Origin: Planococcus rifietoensis
GTDB taxonomy: Bacteria; Bacillota; Bacilli; Bacillales_A; Planococcaceae
NCBI RefSeq assembly: GCF_001465795.2
Contig: NZ_CP013659.2
Coordinates: 1,196,501-1,260,500 of the forward strand
Direction of reading: 5' to 3'
DNA: 64,000 bases
Under the pieces are notes generated by a model that saw only the letters and a program-made list of their open reading frames with translations, did no database searches and was not told where the DNA came from. Numbering within the stretch: the first letter of the stretch is position 1; every line of letters starts with the position of its first letter. Below, in pieces: positions 15,694-27,858 of this stretch. Both the position numbers and the translations under genes were made by a program.

Positions 15694-17523
15694 ATGGACC
15701 AAGAACAGAGATTAGCGAGACAACAGAAGATCCGCAACTTTTCCATCATCGCACACATCGATCATGGAAAATCGACGCTGGCCGACCGCATTTTGGAAAG
15801 AACCAATGCGCTCACAGCACGGGAAATGAAATCCCAATTGCTCGATTCCATGGATTTGGAGCGTGAGCGGGGAATCACCATCAAATTGAATGCCGTCCAA
15901 CTCAATTATACAGCAAAAGATGGAGAAACATACATTATGCACTTGATCGACACGCCAGGCCATGTCGATTTCACCTACGAAGTATCAAGAAGCCTAGCAG
16001 CTTGTGAAGGTGCTGTTTTGGTCGTCGATGCGGCACAAGGCATTGAAGCGCAGACGCTTGCCAATGTCTATTTAGCGCTCGATAACGATCTCGAGATTCT
16101 TCCGGTCATCAATAAAATCGATTTGCCTGCAGCTGACCCTGAGCGCGTGCGCCAGGAAGTCGAGGACGTCATCGGACTGGATGCGTCTGAAGCAGTGCTG
16201 GCTTCTGCCAAGGCGGGAATCGGCATCGAAGAGATTCTTGAACAGATTGTCGAAAAAGTTCCGCCGCCGACAGGCGACCCGTCAGCACCGCTCAAAGCGA
16301 TGATCTTCGATTCCTTGTACGATCCCTACCGCGGCGTTGTCGCTTACATCCGGATCATGGAAGGCACCGTCAAGCCAGGCGACAAAATCAAGATGATGGC
16401 GAGCGGCAAAGAGTTCGATGTCGTTGAAGCTGGCGTCTTCACACCGAAAGTGACATTGCGCGACGAATTGACCGTCGGCGATGTTGGCTTCCTGACCGCT
16501 TCCATTAAGAACGTCGCGGATTCCCGCGTCGGGGATACGATCACACTTGCGGAAAACCCGGCACAAGAAGCGCTGCCTGGCTACCGCCGCTTGAACCCGA
16601 TGGTTTACTGCGGGATGTACCCGATCGATACATCGAAATACAACGACTTGCGCGATGCACTCGAAAAATTGGAACTGAACGATGCGGCATTGCAATTTGA
16701 GCCTGAATCTTCTCAAGCGCTTGGCTTCGGCTACCGTTGCGGATTCCTTGGCCTGTTGCATATGGAGATTATCCAGGAACGCATCGAACGTGAATTTAAT
16801 ATCGACTTGATCACGACGGCACCAAGTGTTATCTACCACGTCCACATGACGGACGGGGAAGTGCTTAACATCGATAACCCGGCGATGATGCCGGACCCGC
16901 AAAAGATCGAATACGTTGAAGAGCCATACGTCAAAGCGACAGTCATGGTCCCGAACGATTACGTCGGCGCCGTCATGGAAATCTGCCAGCAGAAGCGCGG
17001 CAATTTCCTGACGATGGATTACCTCGACAACTCACGCGTCAGCATCATTTACGAATTGCCGCTTGCGGAAATCGTCTATGATTTCTTCGATCAATTGAAA
17101 TCGGGCACGAAAGGCTACGCCTCGTTCGATTATGAATTGATCGGCTATAAAGATTCCAAATTGGTGAAAATGGACATTCTCCTGAATGCAGAGAAAGTCG
17201 ATGCCTTGAGCTTTATCGTCCATAGAGATTTTGCGTACGAACGCGGGAAAATCATTGTTGACAAATTGAAGACATTGATTCCGCGCCAACAGTTTGAAGT
17301 GCCGATCCAAGCCGCCATCGGCCAGAAGATCGTGGCCCGCCAAACCATCAGCGCCATCCGGAAAAACGTCCTCGCGAAATGCTACGGCGGCGATATCTCC
17401 CGTAAGCGTAAATTATTGGACAAGCAGAAAGAAGGGAAAAAGCGGATGAAGCAAGTAGGTTCCGTGGAAGTCCCGCAAGAAGCATTTATGGCTGTTCTCA
17501 AAATGGATGACCAATCCAAATAA
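15694..17523 (+). CDS. lepA: Elongation factor 4 (LepA)
   Basis: Ribosome-binding translational GTPase involved in initiation or back-translocation. It has 609 residues: G domain with AHIDHGKST at residues 20-28, [13 protein letters not shown] and NKIDLP; EF-G-like domains II, III and V; and the LepA-specific C-terminal domain with [13 protein letters not shown] and the basic [23 protein letters not shown] 15694 follows GGGAGTG; the earlier ATG at 15679 contains this site. Followed by a terminator and hemW. Confidence 0.98.
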   Translation: MDQEQRLARQQKIRNFSIIAHIDHGKSTLADRILERTNALTAREMKSQLLDSMDLERERGITIKLNAVQLNYTAKDGETYIMHLIDTPGHVDFTYEVSRSLAACEGAVLVVDAAQGIEAQTLANVYLALDNDLEILPVINKIDLPAADPERVRQEVEDVIGLDASEAVLASAKAGIGIEEILEQIVEKVPPPTGDPSAPLKAMIFDSLYDPYRGVVAYIRIMEGTVKPGDKIKMMASGKEFDVVEAGVFTPKVTLRDELTVGDVGFLTASIKNVADSRVGDTITLAENPAQEALPGYRRLNPMVYCGMYPIDTSKYNDLRDALEKLELNDAALQFEPESSQALGFGYRCGFLGLLHMEIIQERIEREFNIDLITTAPSVIYHVHMTDGEVLNIDNPAMMPDPQKIEYVEEPYVKATVMVPNDYVGAVMEICQQKRGNFLTMDYLDNSRVSIIYELPLAEIVYDFFDQLKSGTKGYASFDYELIGYKDSKLVKMDILLNAEKVDALSFIVHRDFAYERGKIIVDKLKTLIPRQQFEVPIQAAIGQKIVARQTISAIRKNVLAKCYGGDISRKRKLLDKQKEGKKRMKQVGSVEVPQEAFMAVLKMDDQSK

Positions 17524-17526
17524 ACG

Positions 17527-17560
17527 AAAAAAAGGAGGCGGTTTTTCTGCCTCCTTTTCC
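17527..17560 (+). terminator. Terminator of lepA
   Basis: AAAAGGAGGC / GCCTCCTTTT stem with a 9-nt T-rich loop right after the stop. The T-tract is short, so some read-through to hemW is likely. Confidence 0.75.
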
Positions 17561-17581
17561 TATTAGAAAGAAGGATTTTTT

Positions 17582-18721
17582 ATGGTAAAAGGCATGTATA
17601 TCCATATCCCATTCTGCCACCAGATTTGTTTTTACTGTGATTTCAATAAAGTGTTCTTCAAAGACCAGCCGGTGGACGCCTATATCGAATCGATCGGCAA
17701 GGAATTGGCGCTGTGGAAGCAAGAAGGCGCGCTGGACCATCCGCTTGAGACGGTTTTTCTCGGCGGCGGGACACCGACTGCCTTGACCCCTCAGCAACTC
17801 GAGCGCTTGCTTGAGTTGATCCATCAATACGTTCCGATGGCTGAAAGCGTCGAATGGAGCTCTGAGGCGAATCCGGATGAATTGACGCGCGAAAAGATGG
17901 AAGTGCTCTATAAAGGCGGCGTCAACCGGCTGAGCATGGGCGTCCAGACCTTCGACCAGGATTTGTTGAAGCGGCTCGGGCGCACACACGCCAATGACGA
18001 TGTGCTGCGTGCCGTTGAAACTGCACGCGAAGTCGGCTTTACAAATATCAGCTTTGACTTGATGTACGGGCTGCCCGGCCAGACGATGGCGCAGTGGGAC
18101 GAAACGCTTGCGCGCGCATTCGCATTCGGCATGCCGCATTTCTCGGCATATTCATTGATCATCGAACCGAAAACGGTGTTCTACAACTTGATGGTCAAGG
18201 GCAAGCTCAATACGGTCACGGAAGATTTAGAAGGCGATATGTACGAGCGCCTCATGGATGAAATGGAAAAGCATGGCTTGCATCAATATGAAATTTCCAA
18301 TTTCGCGAAACCTGGCCATGAATCCCGCCACAATCTGCTGTACTGGGACAATGAAGAATACATCGGTGTCGGCGCCGGTGCCCACGGTTATGTGAAAGGC
18401 GTCCGCTATTCCAATCACGGGCCTTTGAAAAAATACATGGAGCCGCTGGAGTCGGGAGAACGGCCGGTGCTGGATGCGACACAAGTGAGTGTCAAGGCGC
18501 AGATGGAAGAAGAAATGTTCCTCGGCCTGCGTAAGACGGCCGGTGTCGACATCGCCCATTTCGAAGAAAAGTTCGGAGCGCCGCTGGAAAAAGTGTACGG
18601 CGAGATTCTCCGCAGCGAAACGGCAAAAGGCAATCTAGCGATCGAACAGGGCCGTGTAAAATTGACGCATAAAGGCCGATTCGTCGGCAATGAAGTTTTC
18701 GAGCAATTTTTGCTGTCCTAA
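17582..18721 (+). CDS. hemW: Radical SAM heme chaperone HemW
   Basis: Radical SAM protein related to coproporphyrinogen dehydrogenase that acts as a heme chaperone. The [4Fe-4S] cysteines are C12, C16 and C19 in FCHQICFYC; the fourth cysteine typical of true HemN (CxxxCxxCxC) is replaced by Phe21, which assigns it to HemW. GGGTPT follows. It has 379 residues, with a C-terminal winged-helix-like HemN_C domain. Precedes hrcA, as in most Bacillales. Confidence 0.93.
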   Translation: MVKGMYIHIPFCHQICFYCDFNKVFFKDQPVDAYIESIGKELALWKQEGALDHPLETVFLGGGTPTALTPQQLERLLELIHQYVPMAESVEWSSEANPDELTREKMEVLYKGGVNRLSMGVQTFDQDLLKRLGRTHANDDVLRAVETAREVGFTNISFDLMYGLPGQTMAQWDETLARAFAFGMPHFSAYSLIIEPKTVFYNLMVKGKLNTVTEDLEGDMYERLMDEMEKHGLHQYEISNFAKPGHESRHNLLYWDNEEYIGVGAGAHGYVKGVRYSNHGPLKKYMEPLESGERPVLDATQVSVKAQMEEEMFLGLRKTAGVDIAHFEEKFGAPLEKVYGEILRSETAKGNLAIEQGRVKLTHKGRFVGNEVFEQFLLS

Positions 18722-18732
18722 AAGCGCATCCG

Positions 18733-18761
18733 TTGACAAGCAAAAAAAGATTTGGTAATTT
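18733..18761 (+). promoter_or_regulatory. Sigma-A promoter of the hrcA-dnaK operon
   Basis: A perfect TTGACA, 17 bp, TAATTT, immediately upstream of the CIRCE element. The position fits the usual class I heat-shock arrangement. Confidence 0.85.
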
Positions 18762-18771
18762 TAGTGTAGTC

Positions 18772-18798
18772 TTAGCACTCGAACTCATAGAGTGCTAA
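18772..18798 (+). promoter_or_regulatory. CIRCE operator (HrcA binding site)
   Basis: Perfect inverted repeat TTAGCACTC - 9 nt - GAGTGCTAA, the canonical CIRCE. It lies between the promoter and the hrcA start, so HrcA represses its own operon, with GroEL expected to modulate it. Confidence 0.97.
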
Positions 18799-18812
18799 CA
18801 GAGGTGATGATC

Positions 18813-19844
18813 ATGTTAACAGAACGGCAGCTGCTCATTTTGAAAGTGACAGTCGATGATTATATCCAATCAGCGCAGCCGGTAGGATCGAACCAACTAG
18901 CTAAAAAGCCGGGCATTACTTCCAGTTCGGCGACCATTCGCAATGAATTGGCTGAGCTCGAAGGCCAGGGCTACCTCGAAAAGACTCACACATCCTCGGG
19001 CCGGATTCCGTCTCAAAAAGGCTACCGCTATTATGTGGACCATTTGCTGACGCCGAATCCAGTACCGCAACAGGATATTGTCCAGCTTCGTTCGGTTTTC
19101 GAGGAAAAAGTGACCGAAACCGAGGAAATCATCAAACGCTCGGCTGGCATCCTGTCTGAATTGACGAATTATACGTCGATTCTGCTCGGGCCGGATATCC
19201 GCAAACACGTCGTCAAGAAATTGTCGATCGTGCCCTTGTCCCCGGGAATGGCAGTGGCGATCATCGTCACCGACTCGGGCCATGTGGAAAATCGGGTATT
19301 CTCCATCCCGCCGGATCTGGATCCATCCGACATCGAAAAGATGGTCAATATCTTGAATGAGCGGCTCATTGGCGTCTCGCTGCACGATCTGCACAATCGC
19401 CTCGAGCAGGAAACACTCGCTCTCTTGCGCCAGCATATCGAGCGCTACGGTGAATTGTTCCGAACGTTCAAGCAAGCATTGCTGCTTCCTCGAGCGGATA
19501 ATGTGTATTATGGCGGCAAGCTGAATATTTTGAAGCAGCCGGATTTCCATGATATTCAGAAAATCCGTGAGTTGATGGATGTGATGGAAGAAGGGAAGCA
19601 CATTCCTGAAATCCTGCCGATCGGCGCTCAAGGGCTGCAGATCCGCATCGGTTCGGAAAACGCGCTTGCGGCCATGGAAGATTGCTCGGTCATCACGGTA
19701 TCTTATGATATCGGGGATGAGCAAATGGGCTCTATCGCGATTGTCGGGCCGAAAAGAATGGATTACCGCCGGATCGTCTCGCTATTGGATTATGTAAGCG
19801 GCGATCTATCGAAAGAGCTGACACGGCTGTTTCAAGGAAAGTGA
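18813..19844 (+). CDS. hrcA: Heat-inducible transcription repressor HrcA
   Basis: Represses class I heat-shock genes by binding CIRCE. It has 343 residues: winged helix-turn-helix at the N-terminus (RQLLILKVTVDDYIQSAQPVGS, then SSATIRNELAELE), a GAF-like domain and an inserted dimerising segment. Start ATG 18813 lies 6 nt after GAGGTG; the in-frame GTG at 18792 is inside CIRCE. First gene of the hrcA-grpE-dnaK operon. Confidence 0.97.
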   Translation: MLTERQLLILKVTVDDYIQSAQPVGSNQLAKKPGITSSSATIRNELAELEGQGYLEKTHTSSGRIPSQKGYRYYVDHLLTPNPVPQQDIVQLRSVFEEKVTETEEIIKRSAGILSELTNYTSILLGPDIRKHVVKKLSIVPLSPGMAVAIIVTDSGHVENRVFSIPPDLDPSDIEKMVNILNERLIGVSLHDLHNRLEQETLALLRQHIERYGELFRTFKQALLLPRADNVYYGGKLNILKQPDFHDIQKIRELMDVMEEGKHIPEILPIGAQGLQIRIGSENALAAMEDCSVITVSYDIGDEQMGSIAIVGPKRMDYRRIVSLLDYVSGDLSKELTRLFQGK

Positions 19845-19863
19845 ACCAAAGGAGGCACATATT

Positions 19864-20469
19864 TTGTCGAATGAAAAAGAAACACTCAAACAACAAGATT
19901 TAGAACAGGAAGCTGCACAACAACAGACACAAGACGCTGTGGTTGAAACAGCAGAAACCGCTGAAGGAACAGAGTCTGGAACTGTCGAATCATCCGATCA
20001 GCCACAAGCAGAAGAGCCTGTAGATGAGAAAGCTGAACTTCAAGCACAGCTTGAAGAAGAGCAGAACAAATACTTGCGCCTTTTGGCAGATTATGACAAT
20101 TTCAAGCGCCGCACCAAAAAAGACCAGGAATTGGCAAAGCAATTCCGTTCCCAATCATTGTTGACGGATCTTTTGCCGGTCATGGATAATTTTGACCGCG
20201 CGCTTGCTGTTGAAGCGAAAAGCGAAGAATCCGCCTCTCTTTTGAAAGGCCTTGAAATGGTCAAGAAATCCTTGGCTGACGCTGTAGCGGCGGAAGGTTT
20301 GGAAGAGATCAAAGCGGTCGGCGAACCGTTCGATCCTCATTTCCATCAGGCAGTCATGCAGGAAAGCGATGCAGACAGCGAACCCGGAACGGTGTTACAG
20401 GAGCTTCAAAAGGGGTATACCCTGAATGGCAGAGTGCTCCGCCCGGCAATGGTAAAAGTGAACGAATAA
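19864..20469 (+). CDS. grpE: Nucleotide exchange factor GrpE
   Basis: Releases ADP from DnaK. It has 201 residues: an acidic, Gln/Glu-rich unstructured N-terminus (1-60), a long coiled coil from about residue 60 (EEEQNKYLRLLADYDNFKRR) and a beta-wing C-terminus with GYTLNGRVLRPAMVKV. The TTG start follows AAAGGAGG by 6 nt. Overlapping or adjacent to hrcA and dnaK in one operon. Confidence 0.97.
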   Translation: MSNEKETLKQQDLEQEAAQQQTQDAVVETAETAEGTESGTVESSDQPQAEEPVDEKAELQAQLEEEQNKYLRLLADYDNFKRRTKKDQELAKQFRSQSLLTDLLPVMDNFDRALAVEAKSEESASLLKGLEMVKKSLADAVAAEGLEEIKAVGEPFDPHFHQAVMQESDADSEPGTVLQELQKGYTLNGRVLRPAMVKVNE

Positions 20470-20508
20470 CTAGAATTCAAGAATCTAATGTTAATGGAGG
20501 AATTTTAA

Positions 20509-22338
<1,830 letters not shown>

Positions 22339-22351
22339 GATATGCAAGGCC

Positions 22352-22388
22352 GAAAAAGTCAAAGCAAAGCAACTGCTTTGGCTTTTTC
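22352..22388 (+). terminator. Hairpin terminator between dnaK and dnaJ
   Basis: GAAAAAG-CAAAGCA / TGCTTTG-CTTTTTC with a 7-nt loop. The T-run is in the 3' arm and no longer tract follows, so it may attenuate rather than stop transcription. Confidence 0.65.
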
Positions 22389-22395
22389 AATGTCT

Positions 22396-22424
22396 TTGCA
22401 AGCGCAATTTAAACCGTGTACAAT
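22396..22424 (+). promoter_or_regulatory. Sigma-A promoter of dnaJ
   Basis: TTGCAA, 17 bp, TACAAT, 31 bp before the dnaJ start and directly after the dnaK hairpin. It offers dnaJ and the RNA-modification genes behind it CIRCE-independent expression. Confidence 0.7.
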
Positions 22425-22454
22425 TACAGTTGACTGCAAGAGGGAGAGTGACCT

Positions 22455-23576
22455 ATGAATAAGCGAGACTATTACGAAGTCCTTGGCGTTTCTAAGGATG
22501 CTTCAAAAGAGGAAATCAAGAAAGCGTATCGAAAGCTTTCCAAACAATACCACCCGGACATTAACAAAGAAGCGGATGCTTCCGAGAAGTTCCAGGAAGT
22601 CAAAGAAGCCTACGAAGTGTTGAGCGATGAGCAAAAACGCGCCCAATACGACCAATTCGGCCACCAAGATCCAAACCAAGGCTTCGGCGGCGGTGGATTT
22701 GGCGGTGCGGAAGGATTCGGCTTTGATGACATTTTCAGCACTTTCTTCGGCGGCGGTTCGCGCCGGCGCGACCCGAATGCACCAAGAAAAGGCGATGATC
22801 TTCAATATTCCATGACCATTGATTTTCTGGATGCGGTATTCGGGCAGGAAACGGAAATTGAAATCCCGAAAGATGAAACATGCGAAACATGCGACGGGTC
22901 AGGGGCGAAGCCTGGGACGAGCAAGAAAACTTGTTCGTATTGTGAAGGCACAGGCCAGCTGAATGTAGCGCAAGACACGCCATTCGGCCGTATGGTCAAC
23001 CGCCGTGCTTGCCATCACTGCGAAGGCACAGGCCAGATCATCGAAGAAAAATGCACGACTTGCCGTGGTGCAGGCAAAGTGAGAAAACTGAAGAAAATCA
23101 AAGTAACGGTTCCAGCCGGTGTCGATGATGGGCAGCAATTGCGCGTATCAGGACAAGGCGGGCCAGGATTCAATGGTGGGCCAGCCGGAGACCTTTATGT
23201 ACTGTTCCGCGTCAAACCCCATGCGCAATTTGAACGCGACGGGGATGACATTCATTTGGAATTGCCAATCACATACCCACAAGCAGCGCTTGGTGACGAG
23301 ATCGAGGTCCCGACTGTTTCCGGAAAAGTGAAACTGAAGATTCCAGCCGGAACGCAAAATGGCGCCCGTTTCCGTTTGCGTGGAAAAGGCGTACAAAACG
23401 TCCACGGATATGGCGTGGGCGATCAGCACATCACCATCAAAGTGAAAGTGCCGACCAAGTTGAGCGAAAAACAGAAACAATTACTGCGTGAGTTTGCCGA
23501 AATTTCCGGGGATATCCCGGAAGAGCAAAGCAGTTCACTGTTCGATAAGATCAAAAGAACCATCAAAGGTGATTAA
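22455..23576 (+). CDS. dnaJ: Chaperone protein DnaJ
   Basis: Hsp40 co-chaperone that stimulates DnaK ATPase. It has 373 residues: J domain with HPD at 33-35, Gly/Phe-rich region ([13 protein letters not shown]), four CxxCxGxG zinc repeats ([32 protein letters not shown]) and the C-terminal substrate and dimerisation domains. AGGGAGAG precedes the ATG. Confidence 0.98.
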   Translation: MNKRDYYEVLGVSKDASKEEIKKAYRKLSKQYHPDINKEADASEKFQEVKEAYEVLSDEQKRAQYDQFGHQDPNQGFGGGGFGGAEGFGFDDIFSTFFGGGSRRRDPNAPRKGDDLQYSMTIDFLDAVFGQETEIEIPKDETCETCDGSGAKPGTSKKTCSYCEGTGQLNVAQDTPFGRMVNRRACHHCEGTGQIIEEKCTTCRGAGKVRKLKKIKVTVPAGVDDGQQLRVSGQGGPGFNGGPAGDLYVLFRVKPHAQFERDGDDIHLELPITYPQAALGDEIEVPTVSGKVKLKIPAGTQNGARFRLRGKGVQNVHGYGVGDQHITIKVKVPTKLSEKQKQLLREFAEISGDIPEEQSSSLFDKIKRTIKGD

Positions 23577-23602
23577 TAGGCAGATAGAGCCTTGGACAAA
23601 TG

Positions 23603-23630
23603 GAAACTCCCGTGCAATAGGGAGTTTTCT
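23603..23630 (+). terminator. Terminator-like hairpin after dnaJ
   Basis: GAAACTCCC / GGGAGTTTTC with an 8-nt loop and only a short T-tract, 26 bp after the dnaJ stop. Confidence 0.6.
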
Positions 23631-23669
23631 GTCTGTTACATAATTGTTCGATAAAGGAGCTGGTCGTAA

Positions 23670-24611
23670 GTGAAATGGTCTGAGCTGTCGATTCATACAA
23701 CGAATGAAGCGATTGAATCAATTTCTAACATTCTGCACGAAGCCGGGGCGAGCGGAGTCGTCATCGAGGATTCCGAAGATCTGACGAAAGACCGCGAAGA
23801 TGTATTCGGTGAAATTTACTCACTCGATCCTGAAGACTTTCCGACAGAGGGCGTCATTCTGAAAGCATATCTGCCGGTCAATAGTTTTCTCGGGGAAGCT
23901 GTCGAAGGCATCAAACTGGCCATCAACAACCTGGCGGAATTCAATATCAATGTCGGGCGCAATGTCGTCACGATCAGTGAAGTGAATGAAGAAGATTGGG
24001 CGACTTCCTGGAAGAAGTATTACCATCCGGTAAAAATTTCCAAGAGATTCACCATTGTACCGACATGGGAAACCTATCATCCAGTCTCAAGCGACGAATT
24101 GATCATCGAACTCGATCCGGGCATGGCATTTGGAACAGGAACGCATCCGACTACTGTCATGAGCCTGCAGGCACTTGAAAAGCATGTCGAGCCAGGCAAT
24201 ACGGTCATTGATGTCGGGACTGGTTCAGGCGTACTCGCAATCGGTGCCGCCTTGCTTGAAGCAGCTTCAGTCAGAGCGCTGGACCTCGATGAAATCGCGG
24301 TCAAAGCGGCAGGGTTGAATGTAAAATTGAACAAAGTACAAAACCGCGTCAATGTATTTCATGGCAATTTGCTCGAAGCGATCGACGACCCGGCAGACGT
24401 TGTCGTGGCGAACATACTCGCTGAGATCATCATGTCGTTTACAGACGACGCTTACCAGGCCGTCAAGCCGGGCGGTATCTATATCACGTCCGGAATCATT
24501 GCCCAGAAGAAAAACGATGTGAAACAAGCGCTTGAAGCTTCAGGCTTTGTCATTGAAGATATTATGATGATGGAAGACTGGGTAACGATCATCTCAAAAA
24601 AACCGCTATAA
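23670..24611 (+). CDS. prmA: Ribosomal protein L11 methyltransferase
   Basis: Methylates ribosomal protein L11 with SAM. It has 313 residues: an N-terminal substrate-recognition domain, then a class I methyltransferase with motif [17 protein letters not shown] and the NPPY-type element present as [10 protein letters not shown]. The GTG start follows AAAGGAGC by about 8 nt. Lies between dnaJ and rsmE, the standard Bacillales order. Confidence 0.95.
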   Translation: MKWSELSIHTTNEAIESISNILHEAGASGVVIEDSEDLTKDREDVFGEIYSLDPEDFPTEGVILKAYLPVNSFLGEAVEGIKLAINNLAEFNINVGRNVVTISEVNEEDWATSWKKYYHPVKISKRFTIVPTWETYHPVSSDELIIELDPGMAFGTGTHPTTVMSLQALEKHVEPGNTVIDVGTGSGVLAIGAALLEAASVRALDLDEIAVKAAGLNVKLNKVQNRVNVFHGNLLEAIDDPADVVVANILAEIIMSFTDDAYQAVKPGGIYITSGIIAQKKNDVKQALEASGFVIEDIMMMEDWVTIISKKPL

Positions 24612-24623
24612 CGGGGTGCGACC

Positions 24624-25361
24624 ATGCAACGATATTTTATAGAGGATAAAAAGTCCGCAGATGGCTACTTGACGATTATAGGAGACGACGCTAAGCATAT
24701 TGCTAAAGTGATGCGCCAATCAGTGGGTGAACAGCTGATCGCCGTCGTTTCGGGTAAACCCCATTTGGCAGAAATCACGCAAATTGCCTCAGACGTCCGC
24801 GTCAAGCTCATTCGTGAGCTCGAGGACCGAAGCGAATTGCCGAAACGAGTGACGATCGCATGTGGCCTGCCAAAAGGTGATAAGCTCGAACTCATCACCC
24901 AAAAGGCGACAGAGTTAGGGATGCATGCATTATTGCCCTATTCAGCGGAGCGATCGATCGTCAAATGGGACGGCGTAAAAAGCGAGAAGAAGATCGAGCG
25001 GTTGAAAAAAATCGCCAAGGAAGCGGCTGAACAATCGCATCGCAGCCGCATTCCTGCCATACATACGGTACACAGCTTTAAAGAGCTGGCGAATGCTGCA
25101 AAAGATTACGATGCGGTAATCGTCGCCTATGAAGAAGAGGCGAAAAAGAGTGGCGGAAGGCGGTTTGCCGAAATTCTGGAATCATTGTATGATAAAGACT
25201 CAATCTTGCTTGTTTTCGGGCCAGAAGGCGGCATTTCGGAAACAGAAGCGGCCGCACTCAAGGAAGCTGGCGCATTGTTCACCGCGCTTGGCCCGCGTAT
25301 TTTGCGCACGGAGACGGCTCCGCTTTATGCATTGTCTGCAATATCCTATGAATTTGAATGA
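24624..25361 (+). CDS. rsmE: 16S rRNA (uracil1498-N3)-methyltransferase
   Basis: SPOUT-class methyltransferase for U1498 of 16S rRNA. It has 245 residues: a small PUA-like N-terminal domain and the trefoil-knot C-terminal domain with IACGLPKGDKLE, LVFGPEGGISETE and LGPRILRTETA. It begins 12 bp after prmA behind CGGGGTG. Confidence 0.95.
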   Translation: MQRYFIEDKKSADGYLTIIGDDAKHIAKVMRQSVGEQLIAVVSGKPHLAEITQIASDVRVKLIRELEDRSELPKRVTIACGLPKGDKLELITQKATELGMHALLPYSAERSIVKWDGVKSEKKIERLKKIAKEAAEQSHRSRIPAIHTVHSFKELANAAKDYDAVIVAYEEEAKKSGGRRFAEILESLYDKDSILLVFGPEGGISETEAAALKEAGALFTALGPRILRTETAPLYALSAISYEFE

Positions 25362-25376
25362 AAGAGGTGGCCACCG

Positions 25377-26711
25377 ATGTCAACTGTCGCATTTCATACT
25401 CTTGGTTGCAAAGTGAACCATTATGAAACGGAAGCGATTTGGCAGTTATTCAAAGAACAGGGTTATGAGCGCACTGAGTTTGAACGTCTTTCCGATGTTT
25501 ATGTCATCAACACATGCACAGTTACCAACACAGGGGATAAAAAGAGCCGGCAAGTGATACGCCGTGCCGTACGTTCCAATCCGGATGCAGTCATTTGCGT
25601 TACAGGCTGCTATGCACAGACTTCGCCTGCTGAAATCATGGCAATTCCCGGCGTCGATATCGTTGTCGGTACACAAGACCGGACAAAGCTCCTGGGATAC
25701 ATTGAACAATACCGCGCAGAGCGAAAACCGATCAATGCCGTGGGCAATATCATGAAAAACCGCATCTATGAAGAATTGGATGTTCCTGCCTTCACGGACC
25801 GTACGCGCGCGTCGTTGAAAATCCAGGAAGGCTGCAATAATTTTTGCACGTTTTGCATCATTCCGTGGGCGCGTGGATTGATGCGCTCGCGAGATCCGCA
25901 GGAAGTCATCCGCCAAGCACAGCAATTGGTCGATGCGGGGTATCAGGAAATCGTTTTGACCGGCATCCATACCGGGGGCTACGGAGAAGATTTGAAAGAT
26001 TATAATTTGGCGCAGCTATTGCGCGAGTTGGAACAAGAAGTGAAAGGCTTAAAACGCCTGCGCATCTCATCAATTGAGGCGAGCCAGCTGACAGATGAAG
26101 TGATTGCGGTCTTGAAACAATCCAATATCGTCGTGCGCCATCTCCATATCCCGATCCAATCTGGTTCCGATACGGTCCTGAAACGGATGCGCAGGAAGTA
26201 CACAATGGCATTCTTCGCAAATCGCCTGGAGCGTTTGCGCGATGCCTTGCCGGATCTGGCGATAACTTCTGACGTCATTGTCGGGTTCCCCGGAGAAACG
26301 GAACAAGAATTCATGGACACCTTCAATTTCATTCGCGACCACCGGTTCTCGGAGCTTCATGTATTTCCGTACTCGATGCGCACCGGCACGCCAGCCGCGC
26401 GCATGGATGGCCAGATCGATGAAGCGGTCAAAAATGAACGCGTCCACCGCCTGATCGAATTGAACGATCAGTTAGCGAAGGAATATGCCAGCCGTTATGA
26501 AGGCAAGCTTCTGGAGATCATCCCTGAAGAAGAGGCGACAGATCATCTAACAGGCGGCATGCTTGTCGGCTACACGGATAATTACTTGAAAGTCGCCATT
26601 TCCGGTGATGAATCGCTGATCGGGAAAATTGTTAAAGTGAAAATCACCAAAGCGGGATACCCAATGAGTGAAGGGAAGTTTGTCCGCGTGATGGACAGCT
26701 TGCCCGTCTGA
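25377..26711 (+). CDS. mtaB: tRNA (N6-L-threonylcarbamoyladenosine37-C2)-methylthiotransferase
   Basis: Adds a methylthio group to t6A37 of tRNAs reading ANN codons. It has 444 residues: N-terminal UPF0004 domain with three cluster cysteines (LGCKVNHYE, NTCTVT, TGCYAQ), radical SAM core with CNNFCTFC (Cys x3 Cys x2 Cys), and a C-terminal TRAM domain. The MtaB rather than MiaB assignment rests on the LGCKVN and GCNNFCTFCIIP forms. AGAGGTGG precedes the ATG. Confidence 0.94.
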   Translation: MSTVAFHTLGCKVNHYETEAIWQLFKEQGYERTEFERLSDVYVINTCTVTNTGDKKSRQVIRRAVRSNPDAVICVTGCYAQTSPAEIMAIPGVDIVVGTQDRTKLLGYIEQYRAERKPINAVGNIMKNRIYEELDVPAFTDRTRASLKIQEGCNNFCTFCIIPWARGLMRSRDPQEVIRQAQQLVDAGYQEIVLTGIHTGGYGEDLKDYNLAQLLRELEQEVKGLKRLRISSIEASQLTDEVIAVLKQSNIVVRHLHIPIQSGSDTVLKRMRRKYTMAFFANRLERLRDALPDLAITSDVIVGFPGETEQEFMDTFNFIRDHRFSELHVFPYSMRTGTPAARMDGQIDEAVKNERVHRLIELNDQLAKEYASRYEGKLLEIIPEEEATDHLTGGMLVGYTDNYLKVAISGDESLIGKIVKVKITKAGYPMSEGKFVRVMDSLPV

Positions 26712-26745
26712 AAGAAAACCTACTAGTAGAATGGAGAACTGAATC

Positions 26746-27414
26746 ATGACGAATATTGCATCTTTAATCGACCATACATTATTGAAAGCGGAAGCTACAG
26801 CCCCGCAAATCGAACAGCTTTGCAAAGAAGCGGCAGAATACAAATTTGCATCCGTTTGCGTCAACCCGGCATGGGTCGCGCTTGCAGCTAAACAACTCGA
26901 CCAGAGCGAAGTGAAAGTCTGCACAGTCATCGGCTTCCCGCTCGGCGCCTCGACTTCTGAAACGAAAGCGTTCGAAACAACAGATGCCATCGAAAAAGGC
27001 GCAGGCGAAATCGATATGGTCTTGAACATCGGCGCATTGAAGAGCGGCCAGGAAGATGTCGTGAAAGCGGATGTCGAAGCGGTCGTGAACGCAGCAAAAG
27101 GAAAAGCAATCGTAAAAGTCATTCTTGAAATCTGCTTGTTGACGGATGAAGAAATCAAATTGGCCAGCCGCCTGTCGAAAGAAGCGGGAGCCGATTTTGT
27201 CAAAACATCGACTGGCTTCTCCACTGGCGGCGCAACTGTCGAAGCGGTGCGCCTGATGCGCGAAACGGTCGGTCCCGATCTTGGCGTCAAAGCTTCTGGC
27301 GGCGTCCGCAGCCTTGAAGATGTAGAGAAAATGGTCGAAGCAGGAGCGACTCGCATCGGCGCAAGTTCAGGAGTCCAAATCATGCAAGGCCTCACTTCAG
27401 ACAACGATTATTAA
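26746..27414 (+). CDS. deoC: Deoxyribose-phosphate aldolase
   Basis: Cleaves 2-deoxyribose-5-phosphate to glyceraldehyde-3-phosphate and acetaldehyde in deoxynucleoside breakdown. It has 222 residues; the Schiff-base Lys153 is in VKTSTGF, and [10 protein letters not shown] and KVILEICLL are family segments. GGAG precedes the ATG. The position between mtaB and rpsU is occupied in B. subtilis by the Na/Pi cotransporter yqeW, so deoC is an insertion or replacement here. Confidence 0.97.
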   Translation: MTNIASLIDHTLLKAEATAPQIEQLCKEAAEYKFASVCVNPAWVALAAKQLDQSEVKVCTVIGFPLGASTSETKAFETTDAIEKGAGEIDMVLNIGALKSGQEDVVKADVEAVVNAAKGKAIVKVILEICLLTDEEIKLASRLSKEAGADFVKTSTGFSTGGATVEAVRLMRETVGPDLGVKASGGVRSLEDVEKMVEAGATRIGASSGVQIMQGLTSDNDY

Positions 27415-27417
27415 GTA

Positions 27418-27446
27418 TTGACGAAGGTCAAATCATGCGTTATAAT
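27418..27446 (+). promoter_or_regulatory. Sigma-A promoter of rpsU
   Basis: TTGACG, 17 bp, TATAAT, starting just past the deoC stop; a strong consensus match fitting a highly expressed ribosomal protein gene. It gives a leader of about 55 nt. Confidence 0.85.
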
Positions 27447-27509
27447 TTTCTAGTATATAACACTTGTTGTTATTTGCTTCAACGTGTGTTCGGAGGGAGG
27501 GAAAAAGAG

Positions 27510-27683
27510 ATGTCAAAAACTACAGTTCGTAAAAACGAATCAATTGAAGATGCTCTTCGCCGCTTCAAACGCACTGTTTCGAAGTCCGGAACAATGCAAG
27601 AGGTAAGAAAGCGCGAGTATTATGATAAGCCGAGCGTGAAACGTAAATTGAAATCAGAAGCTGCGCGTAAACGTAAATTTTAA
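27510..27683 (+). CDS. rpsU: 30S ribosomal protein S21
   Basis: Small basic protein of the 30S subunit, 57 residues: [20 protein letters not shown] at the start, ending [12 protein letters not shown] 27510 has GAGGGAGGG upstream; longer in-frame reading from 27435 would begin inside the promoter. yqeY, which follows it in B. subtilis, is absent. Confidence 0.98.
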   Translation: MSKTTVRKNESIEDALRRFKRTVSKSGTMQEVRKREYYDKPSVKRKLKSEAARKRKF

Positions 27684-27731
27684 TTGACTTTGATCTTAAA
27701 TGACTTTTAAAAATAGCAACGAACAGCTAAG

Positions 27732-27764
27732 ACCGGAAGCACAAATGTGCTTCCGGTTTTTTTA
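27732..27764 (+). terminator. Terminator of rpsU
   Basis: ACCGGAAGCAC / GTGCTTCCGGT perfect 11-bp stem, AAAT loop and seven T. Confidence 0.92.
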
Positions 27765-27858
27765 TGCCTTAAAACGGTCACTAAATGATAAAGATGTAAG
27801 CGCATTCCATCGTAACTTGGAGAAAATTGCTTTATAATGAAAAAAGAAGCCGACTTTT

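Noticed and set aside
27825..27840. TATAAT-like sequence before nfeD as a sigma-A promoter
   Set aside because: No -35 at a suitable distance; the sigma-W-type promoter 30 bp downstream is a far better match.
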